Assembly (NCBI RefSeq): GCF_000328705.1
Contig: NC_019673.1
Span: 868,001-932,000 of the forward strand
Length of the DNA stretch: 64,000 nt
Reading direction: 5' to 3'
DNA from: Saccharothrix espanaensis DSM 44229
GTDB taxonomy: Bacteria; Actinomycetota; Actinomycetes; Mycobacteriales; Pseudonocardiaceae
Shown: positions 1-7,820 of the stretch, piece by piece
Position numbering within the stretch: position 1 is the stretch's first letter
Layout of the letters: the number at the start of each line of letters is the position of its first letter
Position numbers and translations under genes: made by a program
The notes under the pieces: model-generated
Told to the model about the DNA's origin: nothing
Database searches by the model: none
Seen by the model: only the letters and a program-made list of their open reading frames with translations

Positions 1-80
1 GCGCAAGCGAAGAGCGTGCTTGCGCTCCCTGACCAAGCGCGGTTGCCCTGCGGGCAGGCCATACGGGGAGACCACGCGGT
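1..80 (+). repeat. Truncated copy of hairpin repeat element
   Basis: The window opens inside a copy of the element found whole near 24.5 and 35.1 kb. Bases 1-8 are the end of the left stem arm, 9-17 the loop (GAAGAGCGT) and 18-37 the right arm. Then come CGCGGTT and a GGCCATACGGGGA-like terminal repeat at about 58-70. The 8 visible left-arm bases (GCGCAAGC) are the exact complement of the first 8 of the right arm. The right-arm core differs from both other copies. Bases 81-124 hold nothing recognisable. Confidence 0.7.
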
Positions 81-124
81 GGGTGGGGTGGGAGCTGGGG
101 GTGGCTGGTGTGTGGGGTGTGTGG

Positions 125-1096
125 TTAGTCGTTGGCGTGTAGGGCGGCGTTCAGTTCTACGCCGGTGCCCTTGCGGGGCTTGACCTTGATGGTGCCGGTG
201 GTCGAGTCGCGGATGAAGAGCAGGTTGGGGACGCCGGAGAGGGTGGCGGCCTTCACCACCGTGCCGTCTTCTGCGGTGATCTTGGTGCCGGCGGTGATGT
301 AGAGGCCCGCCTCCACGACCGTGTCGTCGCCCAGGGAGATGCCCACGCCGCCGTTCGCGCCGATCAGGCAGCGTTCGCCGATCTCGATGACCTGCTTGCC
401 GCCGCCGGACAGGGTGCCCATCACGGAGGCTCCGCCGCCGATGTCCGAGCCGTCGCCGACGACCACGCCGGCCGAGATGCGGCCTTCGACCATGGACGCG
501 CCCAGCGTGCCGGCGTTGAAGTTCACGAAGCCCTCGTGCATGACGGTCGTGCCCGGCGCCAGGTGGGCGCCCAGGCGCACGCGGTCCGCGTCGCCGATGC
601 GGACGCCGGACGGGATGACGTAGTCCACCATGCGGGGGAACTTGTCGACCGCGTAGACGGTCACCGGGCCACGGGCGCGCAGCTTGAGGCGGGTCTCCTC
701 GAAGCCTTCCACGGCGCACGGGCCGTGGTTGGTCCACACGACGTTGTTCAGCAGGCCGAACACGCCGTCCAGGCTCTGGCCGTGCGGGCGGACCAGGCGC
801 GCCGACAGCAGGTGCAGGCGCAGGAAGACGTCGTAGGTGTCCGACGGGGCGTCGGTCAGCTCGGCGATGCCCACCCGGACGCCGACCACCTCCACGTCGC
901 GGTCGGTGTCCTGGCCGAGTTGCTTGGCGGCGGCTTCGCCCAGTTCGGCGGCGACCTCGGCGGCGGACAGGCGGACCGTGCCCGCTTCCGCCTCGCCGAG
1001 CTTCGGCGACGGGAACCAGGTGTCCAGCACAGTGCCGGTGGACGTGACGGTGGCCAGGCCGACGCCGTATGCGCCGATGGGGTTTGCGGTGCTCAC
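125..1096 (-). CDS. dapD: 2,3,4,5-tetrahydropyridine-2,6-dicarboxylate N-succinyltransferase (DapD)
   Basis: Transfers succinyl from succinyl-CoA to tetrahydrodipicolinate in the succinylase branch of the DAP/lysine pathway; cytoplasmic. The 323-aa product starts [17 protein letters not shown], like mycobacterial DapD (about 317 aa). Its C-terminal half is rich in hexapeptide (left-handed beta-helix) repeats such as [17 protein letters not shown]. The GTG start is preferred over upstream codons because a TACCGT hexamer ends 8 nt before it and the translation further upstream is non-protein-like. It is divergent from dapE, with 25 bp between start codons. DapD and DapE act at successive stages of the same route, separated by the DapC transaminase step. 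Confidence 0.95.
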   Translation of the reverse strand: MSTANPIGAYGVGLATVTSTGTVLDTWFPSPKLGEAEAGTVRLSAAEVAAELGEAAAKQLGQDTDRDVEVVGVRVGIAELTDAPSDTYDVFLRLHLLSARLVRPHGQSLDGVFGLLNNVVWTNHGPCAVEGFEETRLKLRARGPVTVYAVDKFPRMVDYVIPSGVRIGDADRVRLGAHLAPGTTVMHEGFVNFNAGTLGASMVEGRISAGVVVGDGSDIGGGASVMGTLSGGGKQVIEIGERCLIGANGGVGISLGDDTVVEAGLYITAGTKITAEDGTVVKAATLSGVPNLLFIRDSTTGTIKVKPRKGTGVELNAALHAND

Positions 1097-1121
1097 GGGA
1101 CCAAACGGTAACGTGCCGGAC
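1097..1121. promoter_or_regulatory. Overlapping divergent leaderless promoters of dapD and dapE
   Basis: The 25 bp between the two GTG codons holds two -10-like hexamers that share two bases. TAACGT (1109-1114, plus) ends 7 nt before the dapE GTG. TACCGT (minus, 1110-1105) ends 8 nt before the dapD GTG. No Shine-Dalgarno sequence is present on either side. Seen: hexamers and spacing. Inferred: both mRNAs begin at the start codon and the promoters exclude each other. Confidence 0.6.
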
Positions 1122-2189
1122 GTGGCCGACACCTTGCACCTCGCTGCCGATCCCGTCGAGTTGACCGCCGAGCTGGTGGACGTGCCCAGCGTCTCCGGTG
1201 CGGAGGCCGAGCTGGCGGACCTGGTGGAGCGCTCGTTGCGCGCGCAGACGGGGCTGGAGGTGATCCGGTCTGGCAACTCGGTGCTGGCGCGCACGAACCT
1301 GGGGTTGCCCAAGCGGGTGATCCTGGCCGGCCACCTGGACACCGTCCCGGTGAACGACAACCTGCCGTCACGGCTGGAGGACGGCGTGCTGCACGGGCTC
1401 GGCACGTGCGACATGAAGGGCGGTGACGCGGTGATGCTCAACCTCGCCGCGACCGTCGACCGGCCCCGCCACGACCTCACGTTCGTGTTCTACGACTGCG
1501 AGGAGGTCGAGGCGGCGCGCAACGGCCTGGGGCGCATCGAGCGGGAGCTGCGGTCCTGGCTGGACGCGGACCTGGCGATCGTGTGCGAGCCGTCGAACGC
1601 CTCGGTCGAGGCGGGGTGCCAGGGGACCATGCGGGTCGAGTTGCGGACTTCCGGTGTCCGGGCGCACACCGCGCGGGGGTGGATGGGCGTCAACGCGATC
1701 CACGGGGTGGGCGAGGCGTTGCGGCGGCTGGAGTCGTATTCCGCGCGGACCGTGGACATCGACGGGTGCGTGTACCGCGAGGGCCTTCAGGCCGTGAGCA
1801 TCTCCGGTGGGGTCGCGGGGAACGTGGTGCCGGACTTGTGCGTCCTGTCGGTCAACCACCGGTTCGCGCCGGATCGGACGCCGGAGCAGGCCGAGGCGCA
1901 CCTGCGCGAGGTGTTCGCCGGGTTCGAGCTCACGGTGACCGACTCCGCCGCCGGGGCGTTGCCGGGGTTGGGCACGGAGGCGGCGCAGGAGCTGGTGCGG
2001 GCCGCCGGCGGGACGCCGGTGGCGAAGCTCGGGTGGACGGACGTGGCGCGGTTCGCGGCGTTGGGGATGCCGGCGGTGAACTTCGGGCCGGGTGACCCGA
2101 CGCTGGCCCACACGCAGCAGGAGAACGTCCCGGTGAACCAGATCCGACAGTGCCGGGAAGTGTTGCACCGCTTCCTCAACGAGGACTGA
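1122..2189 (+). CDS. dapE: Succinyl-diaminopimelate desuccinylase (DapE)
   Basis: Zn-dependent M20 amidohydrolase releasing succinate from N-succinyl-LL-DAP. The 355-aa product contains the metal/catalytic motifs GHLDTVPV, the CDMKGGDAV aspartate, [10 protein letters not shown] (catalytic Glu pair) and CEPSN, with a lid/dimerisation domain between. The GTG at 1122 ([15 protein letters not shown]) is chosen because it matches the mycobacterial N-terminus and lies 7 nt after a TAACGT hexamer. A GTG at 1113 is the alternative. It is followed after 22 bp by a LOG-family gene with its own putative leaderless promoter. Confidence 0.93.
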   Translation: MADTLHLAADPVELTAELVDVPSVSGAEAELADLVERSLRAQTGLEVIRSGNSVLARTNLGLPKRVILAGHLDTVPVNDNLPSRLEDGVLHGLGTCDMKGGDAVMLNLAATVDRPRHDLTFVFYDCEEVEAARNGLGRIERELRSWLDADLAIVCEPSNASVEAGCQGTMRVELRTSGVRAHTARGWMGVNAIHGVGEALRRLESYSARTVDIDGCVYREGLQAVSISGGVAGNVVPDLCVLSVNHRFAPDRTPEQAEAHLREVFAGFELTVTDSAAGALPGLGTEAAQELVRAAGGTPVAKLGWTDVARFAALGMPAVNFGPGDPTLAHTQQENVPVNQIRQCREVLHRFLNED

Positions 2190-2198
2190 ACCCGGGGA

Positions 2199-2211
2199 TA
2201 GACTCGCGCCA
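2199..2211 (+). promoter_or_regulatory. Putative leaderless -10 box for LOG gene
   Basis: TAGACT at 2199-2204 ends 7 nt before the ATG at 2212, and no Shine-Dalgarno sequence is present. The gene may therefore be transcribed separately from dapE. Confidence 0.45.
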
Positions 2212-2982
2212 ATGAGCGACCAGAACGGCGTCGACGAGCACCCGAGGGAAAAGCAGCGCGGACCCGTCGTGCTGCGGCGTGGGCGCCGCGACGAGCTGAC
2301 CACGACCGACCAGCGGCTGCTCGACTCGCGCGGCCCGACGGACTGGGTGCACACCGACCCGTGGCGGGTGCTGCGGATCCAGGCCGAGTTCGTGGAGGGC
2401 TTCGGCGCGCTGGCCGAGGTGCCCAGCGCGGTGACCGTGTTCGGCTCCGCCCGGACCGGCCGCGACCACCCCGAGTACGAGACCGGGCGCAAGCTCGGCG
2501 GCGCGCTGGCCGAGGCCGGCTTCGCGGTGATCACCGGCGGCGGTCCGGGTGCGATGGAGGCGGTCAACCGGGGCTGTTCGGAGGCGGGCGGGTTCTCCGT
2601 CGGGCTGGGGATCGAGCTCCCGTTCGAGCAGGGCCTGAACCCGTGGGTCGACCTCGGGGTGAACTTCCGCTACTTCTTCGTCCGCAAGACCATGTTCATC
2701 AAGTACTCGCAGGCGTTCATCTGCCTGCCGGGCGGGTTCGGCACGCTGGACGAGCTGTTCGAGGCGCTCACCCTGGTGCAGACCAAGAAGGTCACCAAGT
2801 TCCCGGTGGTGCTGTTCGGCAAGTCCTACTGGCAGGGCCTGTACGACTGGGTGAAGGACTCGGTGATGGCCGGCGGCAAGGTCGGGGACAAGGACCTCGG
2901 GCTGCTGCACCTGACCGACGACATCGACGACGCGGTGCGGGTCGTCCAAGAGGCGCACCAGGCGTGGGCGGACTCGCATTGA
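2212..2982 (+). CDS. LOG-family cytokinin-riboside-monophosphate phosphoribohydrolase, long form
   Basis: TIGR00730-type Rossmann-fold protein of 256 aa. The LOG/lysine-decarboxylase-like signature is present as GGGPGAMEAVN (about 115-125) and PGGFGTLDELFEALT (about 175-190). Family members hydrolyse nucleoside 5'-monophosphates to base plus ribose-5-phosphate. About 60 N-terminal residues (charged, HPREKQRGP...) precede the Rossmann core, making it longer than classical LOG (about 180-190 aa). Its stop overlaps the start of a second, shorter LOG gene (TTGA), so the two are probably co-translated. The physiological substrate here cannot be told from sequence. Confidence 0.88.
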   Translation: MSDQNGVDEHPREKQRGPVVLRRGRRDELTTTDQRLLDSRGPTDWVHTDPWRVLRIQAEFVEGFGALAEVPSAVTVFGSARTGRDHPEYETGRKLGGALAEAGFAVITGGGPGAMEAVNRGCSEAGGFSVGLGIELPFEQGLNPWVDLGVNFRYFFVRKTMFIKYSQAFICLPGGFGTLDELFEALTLVQTKKVTKFPVVLFGKSYWQGLYDWVKDSVMAGGKVGDKDLGLLHLTDDIDDAVRVVQEAHQAWADSH

Positions 2983-3521
2983 CGGCCGTCACCGTCTACT
3001 GCGGGTCGCGGCGCGGGGTGCCGGAGTCGTACCTGGCGCTGGCGTCGGAGGTGGGCGCGGAGATCGCCCGTCGTGGCTGGTCGCTGGTGTGGGGCGGCGG
3101 TCGTACGTCGATGATGGGCGCGGTCGCGGAGGCGGCGCGCAAGGGTGGCGCACGGACCGTGGGCGTCATTCCGCACGCGCTGGTGGACCGTGAGTGGGCC
3201 GACGAGGACGCGGACGACCTGCTGCGCGTGGAGACCATGCGCGACCGCAAGGCGTTGATGGAGGCGCACGGCGACGCGTTCCTGGCGTTGCCGGGCGGTA
3301 TCGGCACCGCTGAGGAGCTGTTCGAGGTCTGGACGGCGCGGGTGTTGGCGATGCACACGAAGCCCGTCGTGCTGCTCGACGTGGACGGCCACTACGCGGG
3401 GTTGTTGGCGTGGCTCGCCGAGCTGCGCGAGCGTGGGTTCGTGTCGCAGTTCGCGCTTGACTCGCTGGTGGTGGCGGACGACGTGCAAGCGGCGTTGGAC
3501 GCGTGTCAGTCCAACGTGTAG
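2979..3521 (+). CDS. LOG-family phosphoribohydrolase, short form (Rv1205-like)
   Basis: The 180-aa product begins LTAVTVYCGSRRG from a TTG that overlaps the stop of the preceding LOG gene by 4 nt. No ATG or GTG fits the conserved N-terminus. Motifs are GGGRTSMMGAVAEA and PGGIGTAEELFEVWT. Length and position after dapE match mycobacterial Rv1205, reported as a cytokinin-producing LOG enzyme. The last 16 nt overlap the convergent DUF3224 gene. Having two different-length LOG paralogues in tandem is unusual. Confidence 0.88.
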   Translation: MTAVTVYCGSRRGVPESYLALASEVGAEIARRGWSLVWGGGRTSMMGAVAEAARKGGARTVGVIPHALVDREWADEDADDLLRVETMRDRKALMEAHGDAFLALPGGIGTAEELFEVWTARVLAMHTKPVVLLDVDGHYAGLLAWLAELRERGFVSQFALDSLVVADDVQAALDACQSNV

Positions 3522-3859
3522 TCGAGGGTGATCAGCTCGTGCTCCATCTTGACCGTGCCTGAGATGCCGGTCAGCTCGCCGGTGCCCGAGTCGGGGATGA
3601 TCACGCCGTAGAAGGCGGGGCCGGCGGGCGAGATGGTGGCGGCGTGCTGGAACACGAACGTGCCCTCGCGGCCGTCGAGGCGGCCCTCGAACTTCTCGAT
3701 GGCCACGTAGCCGGCCGAACCCTCCACCGGTTGGCAGGTGGTGAGTTCGGCCGTGCTCGTGCCCTCCAGCACACCCGTGAACGCCTTGCCGACCTGGACG
3801 CGGTCGAACTCGCCGGTGGCCGTCTCGTCCCAGCGGGTGATGGTGAACTTCGATTCCAT
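3506..3859 (-). CDS. DUF3224 domain-containing protein
   Basis: A 117-aa soluble beta-rich protein, MESKFTITRWDETATGEF..., that fits DUF3224 in full length. Function unknown. There is no signal peptide or membrane segment. It is convergent with and overlaps the LOG gene at its 3' end. A CAGTCT hexamer ends 7 nt before the ATG, a weak leaderless-promoter match. No operon partner is seen: the S15 peptidase upstream on the same strand ends 36 bp away. Confidence 0.8.
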   Translation of the reverse strand: MESKFTITRWDETATGEFDRVQVGKAFTGVLEGTSTAELTTCQPVEGSAGYVAIEKFEGRLDGREGTFVFQHAATISPAGPAFYGVIIPDSGTGELTGISGTVKMEHELITLDYTLD

Positions 3860-3895
3860 GCCGGTGAGACTGGCATGGATGCCTGTCGGGTGCTG

Positions 3896-5383
3896 TCAGC
3901 TCTGCGGGATTCTCAGGGCGGAGTCCGCGCCGAAGGTGACGGTGGAGCCGATCGTGCTCTTGCCGCCGTAGCGCAGGTCGACGGTGTCCACGACGAGGAC
4001 CAGGCGGTTGCCGGCCGCGACGTCCCACACGGTCGGTTCGAGGTCGAGGTCGAGCGTGCGGGTGCCCGGGGTCAGGGTGATCGGCTTGTGGGTGACCAGT
4101 GCGCCCAGGCCCAGCGGGTTCACCTCGTACAGGTAGGCGAACAGGCTGGTCCTGGGTGCTGTCGTGGTGACGGTGAGGTGCGCGCGGGGGGTGCCGGCGA
4201 CGGTCGTGCGGCTGTACTGGACGGGGCCGCGCCACACGGCGGCCGCGCCCCGGTCGATCAGCGGGGTGGCGACGCCGGTCGGGATGGTCAGGAAGCCCTG
4301 CAACGCGCCGGTCACCAGGACCGTGCCGCTCTCCGCGATGGTCGGCCACCCGGTGCCGATGCGGTCGGCGGCGAGGGCGACGGTGTCGGTCTTGCGGGTC
4401 ACGGCCGGCCAGGAGGCGTAAGAGCGCCAGGTACCGCCGTTGTTGGGCTTGAGCTGCACGGGGGCTTCGCGGTCGATGCCGTTGTCGAGGCCCTTGAGGT
4501 GGCGGTCGAACCAGCGGCCGACGGAGTCCCAGATCTCGTTGGGCAGGCCGGCCGCGCCGAACGCCTCGGCGGTGGCGTGGTCGCCGGGCGAGAGCATCAG
4601 CCGCTTGGGGCCGCTCAGCCGCTGGAAGAAGTCGGTGACCTGGCCGGGCGGGAACAGGCCGTCGTTCCAGGCGTTGCCGATCAGCACGGCGGCCTTGATG
4701 CCGTCGACCTTGGCGGCGGGGGAGCGCGGCGGCGAGATCGGCAGCACGTCCTCGAACCGGTCCTGCCGGTAGGCGGCCTCGGCCTCGCGCAGCACCGGGC
4801 CGGGCCGGCCGGTCAGGTGGCCGGCGGCGAGCAGCAGTTCGACGGCCTGCGCGCTGACGGTCTCGTTCGGGTAGAGCGAGCGGGCCAGGTCGGTCCACGT
4901 GCTCAGCGCCGCCACCGCCTTGACCCGAGGGTCGGCCGCGGCGGCGAGCAGCGACTGGCCCGCGCCGTAGGAGATGCCGCCGACGCCGACCCTGGTCGCA
5001 TCGCCGGCCGCGTGGGCGACGCCCCAGTCGATCACCCGGCTCACGTCGGCCACGGTGTCGGGGCCGGCCACGTCGATCTCGCCGGCGGAGTCGTGGAAGC
5101 CCCGGCTGGTGTAGCTGATCACCGAGTAGCCGGACTGGTAGGCGAGCTTCGCCGCCGCGCCGACGTACTCGATGTTGTTCACGCCCCAGCTCGACGGCAG
5201 CACGAGCAGCGGGAACGGCCCGCTGCCGCGTCCGGTCGGCTCGACGACGAACGCCTTGAGCGGCGTGCCGCCCTGGCCGGGGATGGTCTCGTAGGAGACG
5301 GTGGAACCGGGGGCCGCCTGGGCCGGTGGGGCCAGGACCAGGCCGGTTAGCGCGATGAGCAGCACGGTGAGCGTCCGGCGCAC
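3896..5383 (-). CDS. Secreted S15 (CocE/X-Pro dipeptidyl-peptidase-like) hydrolase
   Basis: 495 aa with a signal peptide (VRRTLTVLLIALTGLVLAPP, then AQAAPGS, probable AQA cleavage). The alpha/beta hydrolase domain has nucleophile motif GGISYGAGQ, acidic residue around GNAWNDGLF and histidine in SPGDHATAE. A C-terminal jelly-roll-like part (about 290-495) is typical of the S15/CocE fold. The GTG at 5383 is chosen because AGGAGG lies 6 nt upstream. An in-frame codon at 5398 has no such site. Likely an extracellular acyl- or peptide hydrolase; substrate unknown. A CRP-like box lies 18 bp upstream of the start. Confidence 0.85.
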   Translation of the reverse strand: MRRTLTVLLIALTGLVLAPPAQAAPGSTVSYETIPGQGGTPLKAFVVEPTGRGSGPFPLLVLPSSWGVNNIEYVGAAAKLAYQSGYSVISYTSRGFHDSAGEIDVAGPDTVADVSRVIDWGVAHAAGDATRVGVGGISYGAGQSLLAAAADPRVKAVAALSTWTDLARSLYPNETVSAQAVELLLAAGHLTGRPGPVLREAEAAYRQDRFEDVLPISPPRSPAAKVDGIKAAVLIGNAWNDGLFPPGQVTDFFQRLSGPKRLMLSPGDHATAEAFGAAGLPNEIWDSVGRWFDRHLKGLDNGIDREAPVQLKPNNGGTWRSYASWPAVTRKTDTVALAADRIGTGWPTIAESGTVLVTGALQGFLTIPTGVATPLIDRGAAAVWRGPVQYSRTTVAGTPRAHLTVTTTAPRTSLFAYLYEVNPLGLGALVTHKPITLTPGTRTLDLDLEPTVWDVAAGNRLVLVVDTVDLRYGGKSTIGSTVTFGADSALRIPQS

Positions 5384-5400
5384 GCAGTCCTCCTGCAATC

Positions 5401-5414
5401 GTGACCTGGATCAC
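5401..5414. promoter_or_regulatory. CRP/GlxR-like box upstream of S15 peptidase
   Basis: GTGACCTGGATCAC is a GTGA-N6-TCAC palindrome, the core of the actinobacterial CRP/GlxR consensus. It sits about 18 bp upstream of the peptidase start codon, just above its ribosome binding site, so binding near the promoter would more likely repress. Binding is inferred. Confidence 0.5.
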
Positions 5415-5466
5415 GTGGTTGTTACCGGGGAGTAAAGCAGAGTTGTACTCGTGAGTAGCAACGAGC

Positions 5467-5482
5467 TGTGACGCAGTTCACC
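5467..5482. promoter_or_regulatory. CRP/GlxR-like box upstream of folP2
   Basis: TGTGACGCAGTTCACC matches TGTGA-N6-TCACA in 15 of 16 informative and spacer positions (last base C). It is 20-30 bp upstream of the possible folP2 starts. With the box at 5401 it brackets the intergenic region. A separate perfect 12-bp palindrome, TACTCGTGAGTA, lies between them at 5446-5457. Confidence 0.5.
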
Positions 5483-5511
5483 CGGTTGGGGGACGTGGCA
5501 CGATGGGCGGC

Positions 5512-6372
5512 ATGAGGTTCGGCGAGCGGGACGTGCCCCAGGATCGAGCCTTGGTGATGGCGATCGTCAACCGGACGCGGGATTCCTTCTACGACAAGGG
5601 AGCCACCTTCAGCGACGACGCCGCGATGGCGGCCGTCGACCGGGTGGTGGCCGAGGGCGCGGACATCGTCGACATCGGCGGCGTGAAGGCCGGCGCCAAG
5701 GGCGAACCGGTCGACGCGGTCGAGGAGGCCCGCCGGGTGGTGCCGTTCGTGGCCGCCGTGCGCGAGCGCCACCCGTCGCTGGTGATCAGCGTCGACACCT
5801 GGCGGCACGAGGTGGGGCGCGCGGTGTGCGCGGCCGGCGCGGACCTGATCAACGACACGTGGGCGGGCGCGGACCCCCGGCTGGCCGAGGTCGCGGCCGA
5901 GTTCGGCGTGGGCATCGTCTGCTCGCACACCGGCGGCCTGCCGCCGCGCACCGACCCGCACCGGGTCCGGTACGAGGACGTGGTGGCGGCCGTCGTGTCG
6001 GAGCTGGTGGCGCGCGCGGAGCGGATGGTCGCCCTGGGCGTGCCGCGCGCGGGCGTGCTGATCGACCCGACGCACGACTTCGGCAAGAACACCTGGCACG
6101 GCCTGGAGCTGCTGCGCCGGCTGGGTGAACTGGTCGACACCGGGTGGCCGGTGCTGATGGCGTTGTCCAACAAGGACTTCATCGGCGAGACCCTGGGCGC
6201 GGACCTGGCCGACCGGGTGGACGGGACGCTCGCCGCGACGTCGGTGGCGGCGTGGCAGGGCGCGAAGGTGTTCCGCGCCCACGAGGTCCGCCGGACCCGC
6301 CAGGTGGTCGACATGGTGGCCGGCATCGCGGGCACCCGGCCGCCGGCGAAGGTGCTGCGCGCGCTGGCCTGA
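5512..6372 (+). CDS. folP2: FolP2-type dihydropteroate synthase homologue
   Basis: TIM-barrel protein of 286 aa from this ATG, or 289 from the ATG at 5503. It is closely patterned on mycobacterial FolP2: MAIVNRTRDSFYDKGATF, ISVDTW, LINDTW, DPTHDFGKN and LMALSNKDF. Canonical DHPS has TPDSFSDGG and a STRPG pterin/sulfa loop. Here these read NRTRDSFYDKG and GGVKAGAKGEP, so normal DHPS activity is doubtful, as reported for M. leprae FolP2. A CACGAT hexamer 7 nt before 5512 favours that start. Mycobacteria have gpgS (Rv1208) immediately downstream; it is absent here. Confidence 0.85.
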   Translation: MRFGERDVPQDRALVMAIVNRTRDSFYDKGATFSDDAAMAAVDRVVAEGADIVDIGGVKAGAKGEPVDAVEEARRVVPFVAAVRERHPSLVISVDTWRHEVGRAVCAAGADLINDTWAGADPRLAEVAAEFGVGIVCSHTGGLPPRTDPHRVRYEDVVAAVVSELVARAERMVALGVPRAGVLIDPTHDFGKNTWHGLELLRRLGELVDTGWPVLMALSNKDFIGETLGADLADRVDGTLAATSVAAWQGAKVFRAHEVRRTRQVVDMVAGIAGTRPPAKVLRALA

Positions 6373-6445
6373 CCGGGCCGGTCGCGGTGGTGGCCGAGGT
6401 GGGGCGTCCCAGCCGAAGTCCCCCGTGCTCCCGATCCCCGACCGG

Positions 6446-6459
6446 TAGAGTGGCTACCT
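6446..6459 (+). promoter_or_regulatory. Putative leaderless -10 box for padR
   Basis: TAGAGT at 6446-6451 ends 8 nt before the GTG at 6460, with no Shine-Dalgarno sequence. Confidence 0.45.
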
Positions 6460-6798
6460 GTGAAGTCGGACGCGTTGCGCGGCCACCTCGACGCCTTGCT
6501 GCTGGCCACGTTGGACGGCGGGCACCTGCACGGCTACGCGATCATCGAGGCGCTGCAACTGCGCAGCGGCGGCGCGCTGACCCTGCCCACCGGCACCGTC
6601 TACCCGGCCCTGCGCCGGCTGGAGACGGCCGGGCTGGTGGCCGGCGAGTGGAGCACGGTCGGCGGGCGGCGGCGGCGCACCTACCGGCTGACCAAGGCCG
6701 GGCAGCGGGCGCTGGCCGCCGAGCGCACCGCGTGGCGCGAGTTCACCACCGCGATCGAAGGCGTGCTGGGAGGGGGCCCGTGGCCGGCGCAGGCGTGA
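6460..6798 (+). CDS. PadR-family transcriptional regulator
   Basis: A 112-aa winged-helix regulator. The PadR helix pattern LLLATLDGGHLHGYAIIEAL, then LPTGTVYPALRRLE and the wing (GGRRRRTYRLT), covers residues 8-85. The short C-terminus makes it a PadR-s1 (small) type. It overlaps the following membrane protein gene by 19 nt, with that gene's GGGAGGGGG ribosome binding site inside the padR 3' end. Such PadR/permease-prefix pairs are common in actinobacteria and usually autoregulate. The signal sensed is unknown. Confidence 0.88.
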   Translation: MKSDALRGHLDALLLATLDGGHLHGYAIIEALQLRSGGALTLPTGTVYPALRRLETAGLVAGEWSTVGGRRRRTYRLTKAGQRALAAERTAWREFTTAIEGVLGGGPWPAQA

Positions 6799-7463
6799 TC
6801 GACGAGTACCTGGCCGGGCTGGACCGCCGGCTGCGCGGGCCGGCGCCGGTCAAGCGCGACCTGCTCGCCGAAGCCCAGGACAGCCTCGTCGACGCCGCCG
6901 AGGCCCACGCCGCCGGCGGGCTGGACGTCGAGCAGGCCCAGCGCCGCGCGGTGGCCGAGTTCGGGCCGGTCCACCGGGTCGCCCGCGACTACCAGGGCCT
7001 GCTCGCCCTCGCGCACGGCGTGCGCACCCTGTGGACGGTGGCCCTGGTCCTCCCGCTCGCGCACGTGCTGTGGGAGCTCAACCGGACCTTCTGGATCGGC
7101 GCCTGGCCCGGGTTCGGGCCCTCCGGCCCACCCCCGGACTGGTACCTGGTGATCGCCCGCGCCAACGACTCAACCGGCTGGGTCGTGGCCGGCGCGGCGC
7201 TGGGTGCTTTGCCGGTCGGCCGGCTGCTGGCCCGGCGCGGGACCGGCACCGTGACGCTGGCCCGGCTGGCGGGCGCGGTCGCCGCAGCGGCGGTCGGGGT
7301 GAACGTGCTGGCCACGGTGGCCATCACGGTCGCCACCGCGCACCTGGACGTGGGCCGGCTGCCGATGTCCCCGCCGGTCGTGGCGGCCACCGCGGTGTCG
7401 CTGCTGATCATGGGCCGGCTGGCCGTGCTGGCCCGGCGCTGCCTGGTCTTCGCGCCGGTCTGA
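6780..7463 (+). CDS. Permease-prefix-domain membrane protein, PadR partner
   Basis: 227 aa. The N-terminal about 75 residues form the alpha-helical permease-prefix/DUF1700-like domain (DEYLAGLDRRLRGPAPVKRD...AEFGPVHRVARDYQG). Four membrane segments follow, at about 80-100, 130-150, 165-190 and 200-220. GTG 6780 is chosen for the GGGAGGGGG site 3-4 nt upstream; GTG 6795 (GTGA overlap with padR) is possible. Probably controlled with padR. No transport motif is seen, so function is open. Confidence 0.75.
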   Translation: MAGAGVIDEYLAGLDRRLRGPAPVKRDLLAEAQDSLVDAAEAHAAGGLDVEQAQRRAVAEFGPVHRVARDYQGLLALAHGVRTLWTVALVLPLAHVLWELNRTFWIGAWPGFGPSGPPPDWYLVIARANDSTGWVVAGAALGALPVGRLLARRGTGTVTLARLAGAVAAAAVGVNVLATVAITVATAHLDVGRLPMSPPVVAATAVSLLIMGRLAVLARRCLVFAPV

Positions 7464-7520
7464 GAGCGGTTCCGCCGTTTCCCCGCGCCCACCCCACCCG
7501 GCGTGTGCCACGATCGTCCC

Positions 7521-7820
7521 GTGACCACCGCGCTCATCTACCTCGTCGTCATGGTCCTCGTGGCGGCCGTGGTGTTCCTGCTGGCCTCACTCGTCTTCGG
7601 GCGCGGCGAGGAACTCGCCCCGCTGCCCCCCGGCGCGTCGCCGACCCGGCTGCCCGCCGACTCGGTGTCCCCGGACGACGTGCGCGGCCTGCAGTTCCAG
7701 CAGGTCTTCCGGGGCTACAAGATGACCGAGGTCGACTGGGCCCTGGAGCGCCTGGCCGCGGAGGTGGAACGCCTCCAGGCCCGCGTCGACGAGCTGGAGA
7801 CCGCCCGTGACCCGGCTTGA
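7521..7820 (+). CDS. DivIVA-domain membrane-anchored protein (Rv1209-like)
   Basis: 99 aa. One N-terminal membrane helix (LIYLVVMVLVAAVVFLLASL) is followed by a Pro-rich linker. A DivIVA-type motif, VRGLQFQQVFRGYKMTEVDW, then leads into a short coiled coil (ALERLAAEVERLQARVDELE). Likely localises to membranes or poles with cell-wall growth machinery. It overlaps the next gene by 14 nt and so forms an operon with the SRPBCC and tag genes, as in mycobacteria (Rv1209-Rv1210). GTG 7521 is chosen; the ATG at 7503 would add MCHDRP. Confidence 0.82.
   Translation: MTTALIYLVVMVLVAAVVFLLASLVFGRGEELAPLPPGASPTRLPADSVSPDDVRGLQFQQVFRGYKMTEVDWALERLAAEVERLQARVDELETARDPA

Noticed and set aside
2826-5414. 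An 862-codon open frame on the minus strand
   Set aside because: It is a shadow of the second LOG gene, DUF3224 and the S15 peptidase in another frame; composition is Arg/Pro-rich nonsense and overlaps three well-supported genes.
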